A stretch of DNA of 64,000 nucleotides from Panicum virgatum (GCF_016808335.1 NC_053137.1:48723781-48787780), one strand, 5' to 3'. Shown: positions 10,781-23,178, counted from the first letter of the stretch. Made by a program: numbers and translations. The notes: generated by a model from the sequence alone, not told the origin.

Positions 10781-11387
10781 GTTGAGCTTGGCTTGGGATG
10801 TGGCCCCCCAATCTTATGTCATTGTGGGACCCACACTTGCTTCTTGTTCTTTTTTTTTTTTGAAGTTTACACTTGCTTCTCATAGGTGGAAAACTGGAAA
10901 TCGTGCGCATGCTGATGACTTTGATGCGATGTTTGAGGCATGGCAGGCCCGCCATGGGGCAGGAAAATTTTGTTCATGTGCCGTCCACAAATATATTTCA
11001 ACAGCTAGGATGGATGAATGCACAATCTTACTCTGATTGTATGTTAGATGTTCAGATATTCAAAATCCACCCAAAAATCATTTAGAAAATCAGAAAACTA
11101 ATTATTCACCACCTCAGCTTTTTGATATCTAATGAAACTTACCAAATCAGCAAATGACGCCTACCATTAAATTTTGCAAGGTGGCACGAACTAATTTCTT
11201 GCTGACAGTACATATATGTACATATTAGGTGTGGTTGGAATGCATTAATTTTCTGCAAGACTCAATTTATACACTAGTATGGCAGGAATTAATTTCTTGA
11301 CAGCTATGGAAGGAATCAATTTCTCGACAGCAGGCATGAATTAATTTCCTGCCAAAAATGCATGCATAACAGATATTTGAGCGACTT
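10781..11387. other. Intergenic, no gene seen
   Basis: AT-rich. Contains several copies of (G)AATTAATTTC(T/C)TG between 11185 and 11355, possibly part of the upstream end of the next LTR. Confidence 0.4.
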
Positions 11388-12027
11388 GATTTGCTGGTGA
11401 GTTTGTGTTTTACTGAGTATATTTGAGCTTTAGCTATCGGGCGTATCGCTGTGGCTTCATTCAAATCTATTCAAAAGTTATCGAGTTTATCTAGGCTTTG
11501 ATTTCGGGGGCATCGCTGTTTTCTCGTCTAGATTTATTCACAATTTATCGATGTCGGCTAGATTTGTAGATTTTTCCCTACATATTTGGTCATTATCATA
11601 TTTATCCGCTTAGAAACATATTAGATCGGCTAGAATTTGCAGTAACACCTTGTTATTATAAAGGCCGGTTTAGATCTGTTTCGAGCCACATCGTCTGAGT
11701 TATGCATTCGTAGCTTAGATCTTGTTACACACATGCAATCGGCCGTTTTAAATTGATTTTGTCATTTTTTGCATCGGCTGAATCTGCCGACGCACTTGTT
11801 TACTACGCACCCGCATTTAATATCCTTTTGTCGTTTTCCCTATCGGCAGAGCCTGCCGATACGCATGTGTGAGAGATATTCAGAATCCCAGCCGATACGC
11901 TCTCGAATTGAACTTTGTTTTATCCCTCGTCAATTGCAGGTCAAATTGACTGGCACGCTTGGTTGACTTTCCACAGCTTGGCGAACACTTGCCCTCGAAT
12001 TCCAGTGTGTTGATTTTTGCGTCAACA
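11388..12027 (+). repeat. 5' LTR of a Tat-like Ty3/gypsy element
   Basis: About 640 bases repeated directly at 17577-18218 with few differences. Both copies end in GCGTCAACA. In the left copy this is followed by TTTTGGCATGCC-TGGTGGGACC, the form of primer-site region seen downstream of LTRs in Tat-group elements. The left boundary may lie further left, because the right copy is truncated at its start. Confidence 0.7.
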
Positions 12028-12068
12028 CATCTTTTGGCATGCCTGGTGGGACCAGAAGCTTTAACATG

Positions 12069-15000
12069 GCGAGAGTTAGCGATGAAACTGAATTCAATGA
12101 AGGCAACTACATCCCTGTTGATGAAAGCAAGCTCAAAGAAGACCAACAAAAGAATATCTTGAACTGTTGAGAAATACAAGCGTGAATGTCTCAAGTCATT
12201 CAATACGACTAGATCTGGTGACGTGATCAAGAAGTTTGACTTCCTGTCCTTCCAGCCATTGACAGAGACACAGCGTGAGAATAAGATGATAGACACGATC
12301 TCTCAAGCTGTGGCTCAAGCATTCATCAAGAGCTCAACAGTCATGGGTAACACAGTGCACAATGCAGTAGTCAAAACCTTCGCGGAGGGTACATTCCCAG
12401 GCTATGTGGGTCCTTGTTATATACAGCCAGATCAGATGAACTATGTTCCTCTAGAAGTGTCTATGGCAGCAGCTCTGTCGGCTCCAAATAGCCAACCAGA
12501 AGCGAGTAACAGTCAAGCGTCAACACAGACTACTACTGCGACATCGACAACACCAGCTGCTCCTATCTATTCAACTCCCAAGCCTGCTCCTACAGTTGTG
12601 CAGGGAGGATCTGTGTCTAGATATCCAAAAGGATGGAATCCGGCCACTGGATATGGTATGCCGCCAGATTTCCTTACTCCACAGTCTAGTGCACAGTTTA
12701 ATGCATTGGTTACTCAGCCGATGGATCAGCGGTTCCTCAGTCTAATCCATCGGCTACTTAGCCGATAGGTTCCCAGCAAGATGCATCGGCAACGCAACAG
12801 ACCGCGTACAATATATGGAGTCCGCAGATGGCTGCACAATTCAATGCATTGGCGCCATCGCCGATGACCCCACAGTAGCATCTCGCGCTTCTGCTTCAAC
12901 CAAAGTCTCCTTCAGAGATTCTGGTTTCAAAATCTCCTCATTAGGGTGGAGTCAACTGGATTTTCCATGATCAGGCGACTGGAATATTGCGATATGTCAA
13001 CGTGGCATACATTGACTCTACTGGTCAGCAATCAGCTAGTCCATCGGCTCCACAGCCGGCGACTACTTCTGTGCTGTCGATGACTCAGCAGTCGCCCAAT
13101 CGGGTGGCTCAGCAAGCACATCAGATGGCTTCGGCAGGACGGCCGATGACTCCTATGTCACCACAACCTGCAATGGCGATGAATCCAGCGAACATGGTTT
13201 CTCCTCAACAGATACCGGTGGTTGATCAGCAGGTTGACTGGACTTCTAAGATAGCTGAAGTGATGAGGGAACAGTTTGGATTAAGGCCAAAGCGACAATC
13301 TGTCATGTACAAGACTCCCTATCCTTCGGTTTATGATCAGATTCCTCTCCCACACAAATACAAGATGCCTGATTTCACCATGTTTTCAGGATAGGGAGAA
13401 GTTTCTACAATGGAGCATGTTAATAGATTTCTTCTGTAGCTGGGAGAAGCAGCCAATCAAGACGCACTCAGAGTTCGGTTGTTCTCCTTGTCTTTATCTG
13501 GATCGGCCTTTGCATGGTTCACCACTTTGCCAGCAAACTCCATATTATATTGGGCTGATCTAAAAAGGCAATTCCATCATTTCTTCTTCTCTGGAATTAC
13601 CAAATTAAAGTTGACCAATTTGACTGGCTTGAGGCAATGGAATGATGAATCGGTGGCTGCCTTCATTCAAAGGTTCAGAGATGTTAAGAACCAATGCTAT
13701 AGTTTGGTTCTGTCAGATCAGTAGTTGGCTGATGCAGCCTTCAACGGACTCTTGCCTCACATCAGGGACAAGTATGCATCGCAGGAGTTTGAGAGCATCA
13801 GTCAGATCGCGAGTCGTATGACAGGAGAAACTCGGTCCTACGAGTCCAAGAAGCCTTTTCAGAAGAAAGTAAACTTTGTAGAGTATTCTGCTGATCATGA
13901 TTCTGATGAAAAGCAGGAAACGGTTGCATCAACTGAGTGGATTCAAAACAACAAAAAGCCGGTGATGTGTCCATATGGAAAAAAGGAACCCGAAACATAT
14001 GAGTTTGACATCACCAAAACCGACAAGATCTTTGACTTGTTATTGTCGGAAGGGTTGATCAAATTAAAGCCATATCATAAGATCCCGTCGGAAGAAGAGC
14101 TCACGAATATGAAGTACTACAAGTGGCACAACGCCACGTCGCATGATACAAATGAGTGCAAAGTCTTCCGACAGTAGATTCAATTGGCCTTTGAACAGGG
14201 GAAGCTAAAATTTGAAACTCCTAACAGGACAATAAAGATTGATCAGCATCCATTTACCACCAATATGGTGGACATGGCCAAAGACAAGAGTCTTTCTCAA
14301 GCCAAGATCCTGACGTCATCATCGGCTAAGAAGTCTGGAGCCGTCGATCCCAAGGCGTAGATAACTGCCGATGAGGTCGAAGGAAAGGGTCCACAAGATA
14401 AGGCCGAAAAATTCTTCGACGCCACGGAGGCGTGTTACGTCAAAAATACTGTTGAACAAGTTCCAGCGTGACCGTGAAAGATAGCAACGCAGAGAAGAGG
14501 AGGCACGTTGTGAGAAAGAACATTGGAGGTGTCCTTTCTTTGTTTACTGTTGGGCAGAAGGGTTGACATTACCACCGGCATACGATTGTCCCGAGTGCAA
14601 TGGTCAAGGCAGCCAATCATACAAGAAGCCACGTCATGGTGATGAGCCTTACAGACGTGAGCGTACTCCTGTGCATGATCGGCTAGGAAAAAAAGGTATT
14701 GGTGCATGATCGACTGGGGGGCAGGACCATGCTACATGATTCTGCTGGAAGAAGAGTGCCCGCGCATGATCGGTTAGAGCAAATGGCCGATGATAGGGTT
14801 CAGGATGATCAGTCGATGTGTAGAGATCCAGAACGTGAGTTGCATTCAGATCGTACTAGCCAACCTCAGTGGTGTCTAGAAGGGTTGACCAGATCACAGA
14901 AGCGACGTGTTCAGAAGTTATATCAACTGGAGACCGTAGAGGAAGAGCAAAAGCAGACTCTGAGCAAGAGGGGAGTCAAGGCACAAGTCTGGCGTGTCAA

Positions 15001-15091
15001 AGCTAAGGCCGATGGTGAACAAAATAATGATTCATCTGCTGATAATGATTCTACACCGATCCAAGCAGTCGGTTCTTCAGAGAGTTCCTAG
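12069..15091 (+). pseudogene. gag of a Tat-like gypsy element, multiply interrupted
   Basis: The first frame starts MARVSDETEF at 12069. The coding pattern then moves between frames: 12223-12768 (serine/threonine- and proline-rich), 12987-13394, 13479-13724 and 13725-14177, and later GC-poor segments to 15091. The 13479-14177 part carries the retrotransposon gag core (AFAWFTTLPANSI, AAFIQRFRDVKNQC, LADAAFNGLLP) with one in-frame TAG at 13722-13724. Around 14500-14620 a cysteine-rich stretch (HWRCPFF, YCW, DCPECN) matches the zinc-binding region of Tat-group gag proteins. At least six stops or shifts show that it is dead. Confidence 0.75.
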
Positions 15092-15147
15092 TGGATGAGT
15101 TCCTAGAAGAAGAAGGAAAGTTGGGACACAGGTTTACGTCGGCCGAT

Positions 15148-16720
15148 TGTAAGGATCGATGGACCAATAGAGGGGGGTGAATTGGGCCTTTTTCAAATTT
15201 CTAAAAACAAAATAAAGCAACCTTAACCTATGTGATACTAGTAAGGCTCAATTCACCAACCGGCTAACAAAGCAACCTACACAAGCTATAAAGGATACAA
15301 CAAAATATAAAGCTAAGCAAGGTAGAGCTAAGTTATCATCTCTAGGGTCAAGCACATGAATAAATTGCATGAAAGTAAGTGCTTGAATGTAAAGAGTGGG
15401 CAAGAGACGACCGGATTTTTTCCCGTGGTGTCGATGTGTTGGCACACACCCCTAATCCACATTGTGACACTCACTAAGAGTCTTGTTACCTCCCAAGTCA
15501 CCGAGACGAGGGTGCTCACTAAGAGTCTCCGTTCACCATCCCGGCGTGGTGGAGCTCAATCCACGTACAATCTTCTTCGGGCTCCCACAATCAACTTGGC
15601 AAGCTCCGCAAGAAACACCTCAATCACCAAGATCGCCTAGGTGATGCCAATCACTAAGAGTAACAAGCTAGGGCCTTCACTTAAGCAAGAACCGATCACC
15701 AAGAATGGATGCACACAAGCTTCTCTCTACTCAAGTCCTTAGCCTTGCTTCTTGGATGATTGAAAGATCAAATGAGTGGAATGTGAAGCTCAAGGTGGCT
15801 CTCAACAATAGAATGAGTGTATGAGTGTTGCCTGGTGTCAAGAGACTTCAAAATGACTCATTGGAGGGGTATATATAGACAGCTCACACGGATAGAGCCG
15901 TTGGAGAAAAGCTGCCAGAAAAGTACGCAACGCCGGTTAATCCAACGGCCCTCCAAAAGTTATCGTCGGTTTAACCGATGAATGTAAACTGCCCATTTGA
16001 AAAACTAGCCGTTACAGCTCGGGCAATTTAACAAACGTATCATCGGTTTAACCGGTGAGTGTAGTTGTCCATTGATCAACTGAAAAACCAACTCTCTGGA
16101 CAACTGCACCGACGCTAACTCAAATCCATCATCGATTTAACTGGTGAGTATAAGCTTAGAAATCCCTGGAAAACCAACGTTCTGGACAGCTGCACCGATG
16201 TTAATTTCAAATATCATCGGTTGAACCGGTGTACTCAGTGTCCATGCTTCAGTGACAGTGTTTAACCGACGTATAGAAAATTGATGTCGTCGGTTTAACC
16301 GGTGATAAGACTTTTTCCTGATTTTGTCTGTTTTGATTTGAGTCTTGAATGAAATCCAAATATTCTTGAGATATGAGTTGAATAGCACTTGTTTGAGCTT
16401 CCAAGAACCTGAGTGACCAATGTGTGCATCCATTTTTTGATTGACCGTGTCCATGCTCAAGTTACTTGGGCTTAACCCCTCTTAATAGTGCGATCTCTAC
16501 AAAACTATAAAACCTATACTAACATAAGTGTCCTTCTCAACCTTGCGACACTTAGGACTAGAAAGATCCTTAGTCTTGTTATATACTTGAGTTGAATACC
16601 AAGATCGCCTTTTTGAATGATGAAATTTAGGAGCCTCTTTAATATATGATCCAATGAGCGATAAGATTTCATTATGCTGCACAAACTCATTAGTCACAAT
16701 AATGGTTGTCATTAATCACC
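15148..16720 (-). repeat. Copia-type LTR fragment inserted in the Tat-like element
   Basis: Starts TGTAAGGATCGATGGACC-AATAGAGGGGGGTGAA, a form I associate with the end of Maximus/SIRE-like copia LTRs in grasses, here in antisense. It ends around TTGTCATTAATCACC. It separates gag (to 15091) from the reverse transcriptase (from about 16711). No polyprotein of its own is present, so it is a solo LTR or fragment. The right boundary is approximate and no target duplication was found. Confidence 0.55.
15930..16310. repeat. Tandem block with (A)TCGGTTTAACCGGTGA units
   Basis: Five to seven diverged copies of a near-palindrome, TCGGTTTAACCGGTGA, occur at about 15965, 16041, 16131, 16215 and 16290, spaced 75-90 bases. 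Flanking words such as AAAACCAAC-TCTGGACA-CTGCACCGA recur with the same period, so the whole unit is tandemly repeated. Confidence 0.7.
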
Positions 16721-17576
16721 GAAACATACCTAGAGATTTGCTAGAAGAGATCGATATTGGAGATGGTGATAGACCAAGGCCGGCGTTTATTAGTGCTAAT
16801 TTGGATCTCGAGTACAAACAAAAGTTGAAGAATTTGTTATAAGAGTACAAAGATTGTTTTGTTTGGGAGTATTATGAAATGCCTGGTTTGGATAGATCTA
16901 TTATTGAGCATTATTTACCTATAAAACCAGGATATCGGCCATATCAGCAAGGAGCGAGACGGTGTAACCCCAAAGTTTTACCAGATATAAAGGCCGAAAT
17001 CACACGGTTAATTGAAGCTAAATTTATTCGGCAGTGTTGTTATGTTGAGTGGATTTCTAATGTGGTTCCCGTTTACAAGAAGAATGAAAAATTGTGAGTG
17101 TGCATTGATTTCAGGAATCTTAACAAGGCCACGCCGATGGATGGTTATTCCATGCCGATAGCTGATATGTTGGTAGATGCTGCTGCTGGACACAAAGTGA
17201 TCAGTTTTATGGATGGCAATGCTGGACGCAAAAGAAGACATTCACAAGACTGCATTTAGATGTCCAGGACATCTTGATTTGTTCGAATGGGTAGTAATGA
17301 CCTTCGGATTGAAGAATGCCGGTGTCACATATCAGAGGGCCATGAACTATATTTTTCATGAACTCATCTGCAAGATTGTGGAAATATATATTGATGATGT
17401 GGTTGTCAAGTAAATGGGGCACTAAGAACACTTGGCTGAGCTTTGGAATGCACGAGGAGGCATGGTTTGAAGATGAATCCAAATAAATGTGCCTTTGGCG
17501 TGTCAGCTGGCCAATTCTTGGGTTTCATGGTGCATGAGCGAGAAATTGAGATTAGTCAGAAAACTATATCAGAAAA
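16711..17576 (+). pseudogene. Reverse transcriptase fragment of the Tat-like element
   Basis: Conceptual frames give GYRPYQQGARRCNP, ITRLIEAKFIR, VPVYKKNEKL, CIDFRNLNKATP, MTFGLKNAGVTYQRAMN and the catalytic YIDDVVVK, in the usual RT order. There are in-frame stops at about 16840 and 17096. A deletion of roughly 15 bases near 17215 removes the block after FMDGNAG and shifts the frame (next frame 17213-17413). The sequence ends at HEREIEISQK, immediately followed by LTR sequence at 17577. RNase H and integrase have therefore been lost by deletion. Protease is also absent. Confidence 0.8.
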
Positions 17577-18218
17577 CTTGATTTGCTGGTGAGTTTTCAT
17601 TTTACCGAGTATATTTGAGCTTTAGCTATCGGGCGTATCGCTGTGGCTTCATTCAAATCTATTCAAAAGTTATCGAGTTTATCTAGACTTTGATTTCGGA
17701 CGCATCGCTATTTTCTCATCTAGATTTATTCACAATTTATCGATATTGGCTGGATTTGTAGGTTTTTCCCTACGTATTTGTCTATTATCACATTTATCCG
17801 CTTAGAAACATAGATCGGCTATAGAATTTGCAGTAACACCTAGTTATTATAAAGGCCAGTTTAGATCTGTTTCGAGCCACATCGTCTGAGTTATGCATTC
17901 GTAGCTTAGATCTTATTACGCACGTGCATTCATCCGTTTTAAGCCGATTTTGTTGTTTTCTGCATCGACTGAATCTGCCGACGCACTTGTTTACTACGCA
18001 CCCGCATTCAATATCCTTTTGTCATTTTTCCTATCGGCAGCGCCTGCCGATACGCCTGTGTGAGAGATATTCGGAATTCCAGCCGATAGGCTCTCGAATT
18101 TAACTTTGTTTTATCCCTTGCCAATTGCAGGTCAAATTGATTGGCACGTTTGGTTGACTTTCCGGAGCTTGGTGAACACTTGTCCTCGGATTCCAGTGTG
18201 TTGATTTTTGCGTCAACA
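17577..18218 (+). repeat. Truncated 3' LTR of the Tat-like element
   Basis: Direct repeat of 11388-12027, ending in the same GCGTCAACA. It joins pol sequence at ACTTGATTTGCTGG with no polypurine tract, so the start of the LTR was removed together with the 3' half of pol. Confidence 0.72.
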
Positions 18219-18320
18219 ATGATGTTCTATAGACGCAACAAAGCAACCCTCCTAAGGAGCCTCCGGTGCCTCCAGCATCAACAGGTACGGACATGGTCAC
18301 ATGGCTTATTCCAGCATCAA

Positions 18321-18790
18321 TAGTGACGGGCGTCATCTCCCTATGGTGACGGGCATCGCATCCGTCAGTCCTACATCGTCACTGTTTAGAACAGAAGGGT
18401 GACAGGCATTTGCCCGTCACCTATGTGAAAGCAAGGTGACGGGTATCAGTAGACAACCGTCACCTTTCTTGGTGACCAGGCCCCCCGTGTGAGGTCTTCG
18501 ACCGTCACCTTTGTCTACTACAGGTGATGGGCCTGCAATAAGACCCGTCACTTATCAGTGTTTAGAAGGTGACGGGCTTAAGTTTAGCACCGTCACCTTT
18601 CTTGGTGACTAGCCCCCCCGTATGGGGACTACGACCATCACTTTTGTTCAACACATGTGACGGTTAGGTCACGACGCCCGTCACCTACGATTCTAGATAA
18701 GTGACGGGTTGTGCTTTACTGCGCCGTCACCTGGTGAGTATACAGAAGAAATGGGTTTGGTTGTTGCCCGTCACCTTAGAACCTGACCCC
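18321..18790. repeat. CACTA left sub-terminal repeat array
   Basis: About fifteen copies of a 10-base unit (GGTGACGGGC / GCCCGTCACC and variants) occur in mixed orientation, many as closely spaced inverted pairs. In En/Spm such sub-terminal units bind the small transposon protein. Here the function is inferred from position and density. Confidence 0.8.
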
Positions 18791-19035
18791 TGCAAGCTGA
18801 AATTTGTTTTCTGGCTGCATCCTAGAGCATAGCTAGGATTTGGCAGCCTTCTTGTTGATCCAGCAAACACACAGAATAGAACTCAATTGATATCTCACAA
18901 AGCTTACATAAGAAACAACCACCAACTGTACATGACAAACTATATATTGTATCTTTGCACTACAAATTAACAGTACACATATACAATAATCACATGAATC
19001 GAGAGTAGGTCCATGAAAGAATTAACAGTACACAT

Positions 19036-20440
19036 ATACAATTATCAGTTCATCAGCTGTGACAGTGGAAGTCACCTTTGTCTCTTATGACATCTAGAAG
19101 CAAGAAGGAGGCAAGCTTTTCTCTAATACCCAAGAGCTGCTTGTCGTCCAATTGCTTGTCCGGATGACCCCGCACGTCCTAGCAAAAAGTGACAGTCAAA
19201 TGATGAGTGCTTGTGCGACAAATATATATATGTTGATGTAGCATGCGGTCAGAGATATATTTGACAAAGGCTTACTTTTGCTCCTTTAAGGGTTTTGAAA
19301 CTTGTAGCAAGGCGGATCATGTGGTATGCAACATAGAACCCGCATACATTTCCAGGTCCTTGTTGCATGCACTGCTCAAGATGATATAAACTGTTAGCAC
19401 AAATATATTATTTAGTGAAAACATGAAAACTTAGTATGCAGGAGGTCAGAGATATACCGGAAAATCGGTCACGTGCGTCAACTTGGTTTTTGGAAGACAG
19501 TGATCGGCTCGAAAGGTGGAGAAAGCACTGCACTAGGCATTATGGATGTCGTTAGCTGCAAATTAAATAGGTGACAGGCTCCAAATGAGAAGATTGCAAA
19601 TGTAGTAACTCAGAGATATACCTATCAATAACCGCCTAGATGCTGGTGAAGTCTCGTTGTCCCAGACTGATGCTATCGTCGCCGCGTGGTCTTAGGAGTC
19701 TATGTACCACACTATTTTCCACTTCGGATAGATGACGACTAGGAAATAGTGGGAGCCTGTGTGGTGCGCGGCAAGCACACAACATGGTGAAGAGCCCAAG
19801 ACCTTTGTGATGGCAGACTCTACGTGCTGCGGATCTTTATTGATCACTCTGGCAGAGAAATCCTGGGGGTCAATGAATTCAACACCAAGCTGACGGTTCT
19901 TTGATTCTCTGGCCAATTGCCTACATACAAATACATTAGTTTTCAGAAAGCTGACATAGGGTTTAGCATTATGAAGTAATTAAGAATGACAGTGAACAAT
20001 ATTTTGTGCTATATATACTCACAGTGACAAGCAACAGATGAGGGAGATGTCCAAGGCATCGAGGTTGAAGACATTGTACAGATCAGACCAAGAAACGGAG
20101 AAATAATCAGACCCACTGTGCAAGTTCTCAGCCTTGTAATGACCCCACGATTGACGTATCTTCACCGTTGGCATGGGTCATGTAATGCTTGTGGAGTCCC
20201 TTAGTATTCACCCCTGCAGTGGCCAGATCCAGCTTTGACAACATTGAATTGCCCATCACAAACTCGGAGTGAGCAGAAATCCATACATTCTTTGCAGCTA
20301 ATTCCTTGGGTGCCACCTTACCCATTGATTCTGTTGCTTTCTGTGCTGGTTCCTTGAGTTCTGCCTTACCCCTTCCTTTTTTCTTTGGGGTGGCTGGTCT
20401 CTTTTTCTTTGGTGCGGCGGGAGGGTCGTCGCATGCCGCG
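19036..20440 (-). pseudogene. CACTA second gene, 3' part: Ulp1-like cysteine protease exons
   Basis: Four coding blocks read on minus. The first (20128-20325 and onward) has VWISAHSEFVMGNSML and a lysine-rich lead. The second (19692-19918) has SHYFLVVIYPKWKIVWYIDS, which holds the His and Asp of a C48/Ulp1 triad. The third (about 19277-19381) has QGPGNVCGFYVAYHM with the Gln and catalytic Cys. The fourth (about 19060-19180) is a C-terminal REKLASFLL-type helix. The blocks are separated by AT-rich introns. An in-frame TAA follows WYIDS, and reading would continue in frame after it (DHAATIASVWDN). The gene continues upstream at 39747-42530, on the other side of the retrotransposon. All catalytic residues are visible, yet the gene is broken by the stop and by the 19 kb insertion. 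Confidence 0.75.
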
Positions 20441-20444
20441 ACTA

Positions 20445-23178
20445 TGACACCCTAGGTGTCTGCACAGTAGTTGTGTATCTATGGTATGCATCATATGCTT
20501 GAATTGCTTGAAAAAGGATCTTTTTGTAAATATAAAAGGTTATATGTGTAATTATGATTTTATGCAAGGTCCTTTCTGTAGTTATATTTGAATAGGATGT
20601 GAAATTATAGCTTTTGTGGAGGGTGTTTTTGCAAAATGTAGTGTAATCATTACATGGCAGGAAACTTTTCAATTCAGCCTAAGTTTAAAGTGAAATTGCA
20701 TTGAAAAAGACAAAATTCCTGGAATTCAAAATACCTTCTATGTTTTCAAAATTAGCTCTTGAATCTTTGATCAAATAAATTTTTGCACAACATCAAAGTT
20801 GTAGATCTTGAAAAGTTGAACAACTTTCATGTTGGGCACTTTTTCATTTGAGCTTTATTTTACAGTTGGGTCCCTGTAAATTTTAGAAATTGCAAAGCAG
20901 TCCATTTTCTTCCACCTCAGGCCTACTCCTCTGCTCTCTCACCGTCGGCAAAGCGGCGCTCTCCCGCCGCTCTGGGCCGCCTCCCCGCGCCACCTCCTGC
21001 CTGCTAGCCTCCACGCGTCGCTCTGATGCTCCTCGCCGCCCACCTTCCACGCGCTGGTGCCCTCCCCGCTTCGCCACGCCACCCCGACAAGACCAAGCGG
21101 CCGCCACCTCGCCGCCGCGGTGGCAAGCCCACTGCAGCACCCCAGAGCCCTATCCCACGCGCGCATGAACACTACAAACACCCCAGAAAGCTATTCCTCT
21201 CACTTTTTCGCTCGTTCCCCAACCCCAGACCCCGGAACAACACCGCCGCCATCCGCAGAACACCGGTGAGCTTGACGCCGTCGTCGACCCGCCTCTCTGC
21301 AGCTTCTCCGCCCACGCCAACCCCTCCATTAGCTTTGCCTCGTCTCCGCGAAGCTAGCCGACCACTCCTCCTCGCCCAATCCTCACCGGAGCGCCGCCTC
21401 CGCCGTTCTCCTCCGCCGCCGACCCGCCTGCTTCGTCGAGCCGCCGCCTCCGAGCCCCTCCCCGCACCCCAAGACCACCCAGAGGTGCGCATTGAACCGT
21501 TGAATCTCCCACGCCTTTTTCCCCTCGCCGCCGGTGATCCCCTCGCCGGGATTTGGCCGGTCAACCACCGCCCCCCCTCTGACCCAGCCAAGGACCCCGT
21601 GTTAGAAGGAACAAAAGTTCCAGGGGGCTGTCTGCAAACCCCATGACACATATGAATAGTATCTTTAGGGACTCCTTTGTAATTTTTGCAGTGAACTTTG
21701 AAATTCCATAGAAATTCATAGGAAATTCAGAAAAATATAAACTTTGATGTTTTGGAATCCTTGAGAGTAGCTCTTTGCAGTAGAATCAAAATATGGTGTA
21801 TGTTTGTTGCAATTTTTTGCTGTACAAGTTGTTTTGTGTCACTAAGTACATAAAGACTAGATATTTTATCTTTTTCTTAACTGATGATTGAAGCCATGTC
21901 TTGCAGTGAAATTTTTATGGTAGTTTGTTCTTGTGACACTAGTATTGCTATAAAAATTTTCTGGTCAGTTCTCATGTGTAGCTAATTATTTTATTTAATC
22001 CTTGTTTAATAGACTTTAATTATTATAAATAGTTTATGCTATTTGTAAATCATGAAGATATTTTTGAGTGATCTTTTTGAATTTTTTAGCTTGTACATGA
22101 AGTTTGAGCCCCAGTTCATGACTAGAACAGGAGCGAAAAATAAATCTTGTTAATCTAATGTCTGTTTTGTTTATTTTCTCAGAATTAATTATGTTTAGGT
22201 AAAATCATGAAAAATTCACAGTAGCTAATTCATCCCTTTTTCAATTTTGAGCTTTTGTTTTGCTCTAGTTTAACCTGTGTAATTCAATCTTGTTCTAGGT
22301 GTGATCTGAATGATTGAATTGTTATGAATAAATGGCTACATGTTTTGGCATGATTTTTAAAGGGTAGCCTACTATGTTCATGTTCTTTTTAGAGTAATTT
22401 TTTGCTAAATTTATTACTGTTTGTGCTCTGAGTTGTTAATTTATTAGCAAACCTTAATTTAATTGCTATAGGAATCAACCACCACTCACTTTATGAAGTT
22501 AGTATAGCTTTCTTGTGCTGTTGATCATGATGCCTTGTGTAGTTAGAATTGTTAATTAACTACTCTATAAACGATTGCCCATGTGTGCTTATAATACTGT
22601 TCTTGCATTACATATAGATACGACTGTTTTGTCGGACGGGACGTACGAGCTGATCCCGGATTCCGAAGGAGGTGATCTCGAAGCTCAAGCGAACACCGCC
22701 GTACTAACTGAAGCCCCGGACCAAAGTTCGGAAGAGCCTAGGGCTGAAATAGTTAGTGACTACCGAGAAGGCAAGACCCGGGCATAACCTATATTTCAAA
22801 TTATTATCATTTACTGTTATTATTTAATTGTACATTTACAGTTCTTAGGATTTGAATTGAAACCCTAGATGCATGATCCTAGGAACCCATGTACTGAACA
22901 CTAGACCTGAGTTCGAATAATGGCTAAGCTTGTAGGACCGGTAAAAGTCGATTGATTGCCTGTCACTCGCGAGCTCTATAGGAATTGCTTGTTTACCTTT
23001 CTATTATCAATATAAGGACGACGGACGGGGTTGTGTTCGATATCATGACCTTGTGTGAGACCCCGTCCGTGTTGATGAAAATGGATAAGGTTGCAGTGTG
23101 TGGTAGTGGTGGTTAAGCGTTTGAACGTACTAACCACATGCCGAGAATATGGTAATCGGTAAGCTTAAGTACTGGACT
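20445..23178 (+). repeat. Outer LTR retrotransposon: left LTR, 5' part
   Basis: Starts TGACACCCTAGGTGTC. The 5 bases before it (GACTA, 20440-20444) match those after the right end (GACCA, 39747-39751) at four of five positions, which supports a target duplication. A GC-rich leader (20920-21640) offers donors at CACCG/GTGAGC (21265) and AGAG/GTGCGC (21484). A cassette exon candidate (22618-22770) follows. At 23178 the LTR is interrupted by the inner chromovirus. Its last 1126 bases (22053-23178) occur again at 37715-38837. Confidence 0.75.
22618..22770 (+). other. Putative LTR-encoded acidic cassette exon (outer LTR)
   Basis: 153 bases (51 codons) after an acceptor-like ACATATAG and before GAAG/GCAAGA. 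The open frame is acidic (contains DGTYELIPDSEGGDLEAQ). A second copy at 38279-38430 differs by a few residues but is still open. If joined through the GC-AG intron to the CTTTTTCAG acceptor ending at 39368, the frame runs on for about 36 codons to TGA near 39477. Phase and position match the exons in the two other LTR families. No ATG is in frame within the exon itself. Confidence 0.4.

Noticed and set aside
21026..21646. 206-codon frame in the GC-rich leader of the outer LTR
   Set aside because: Low-complexity, overlaps predicted splice donors, lies within an LTR and has no homologous frame in the other LTR families.
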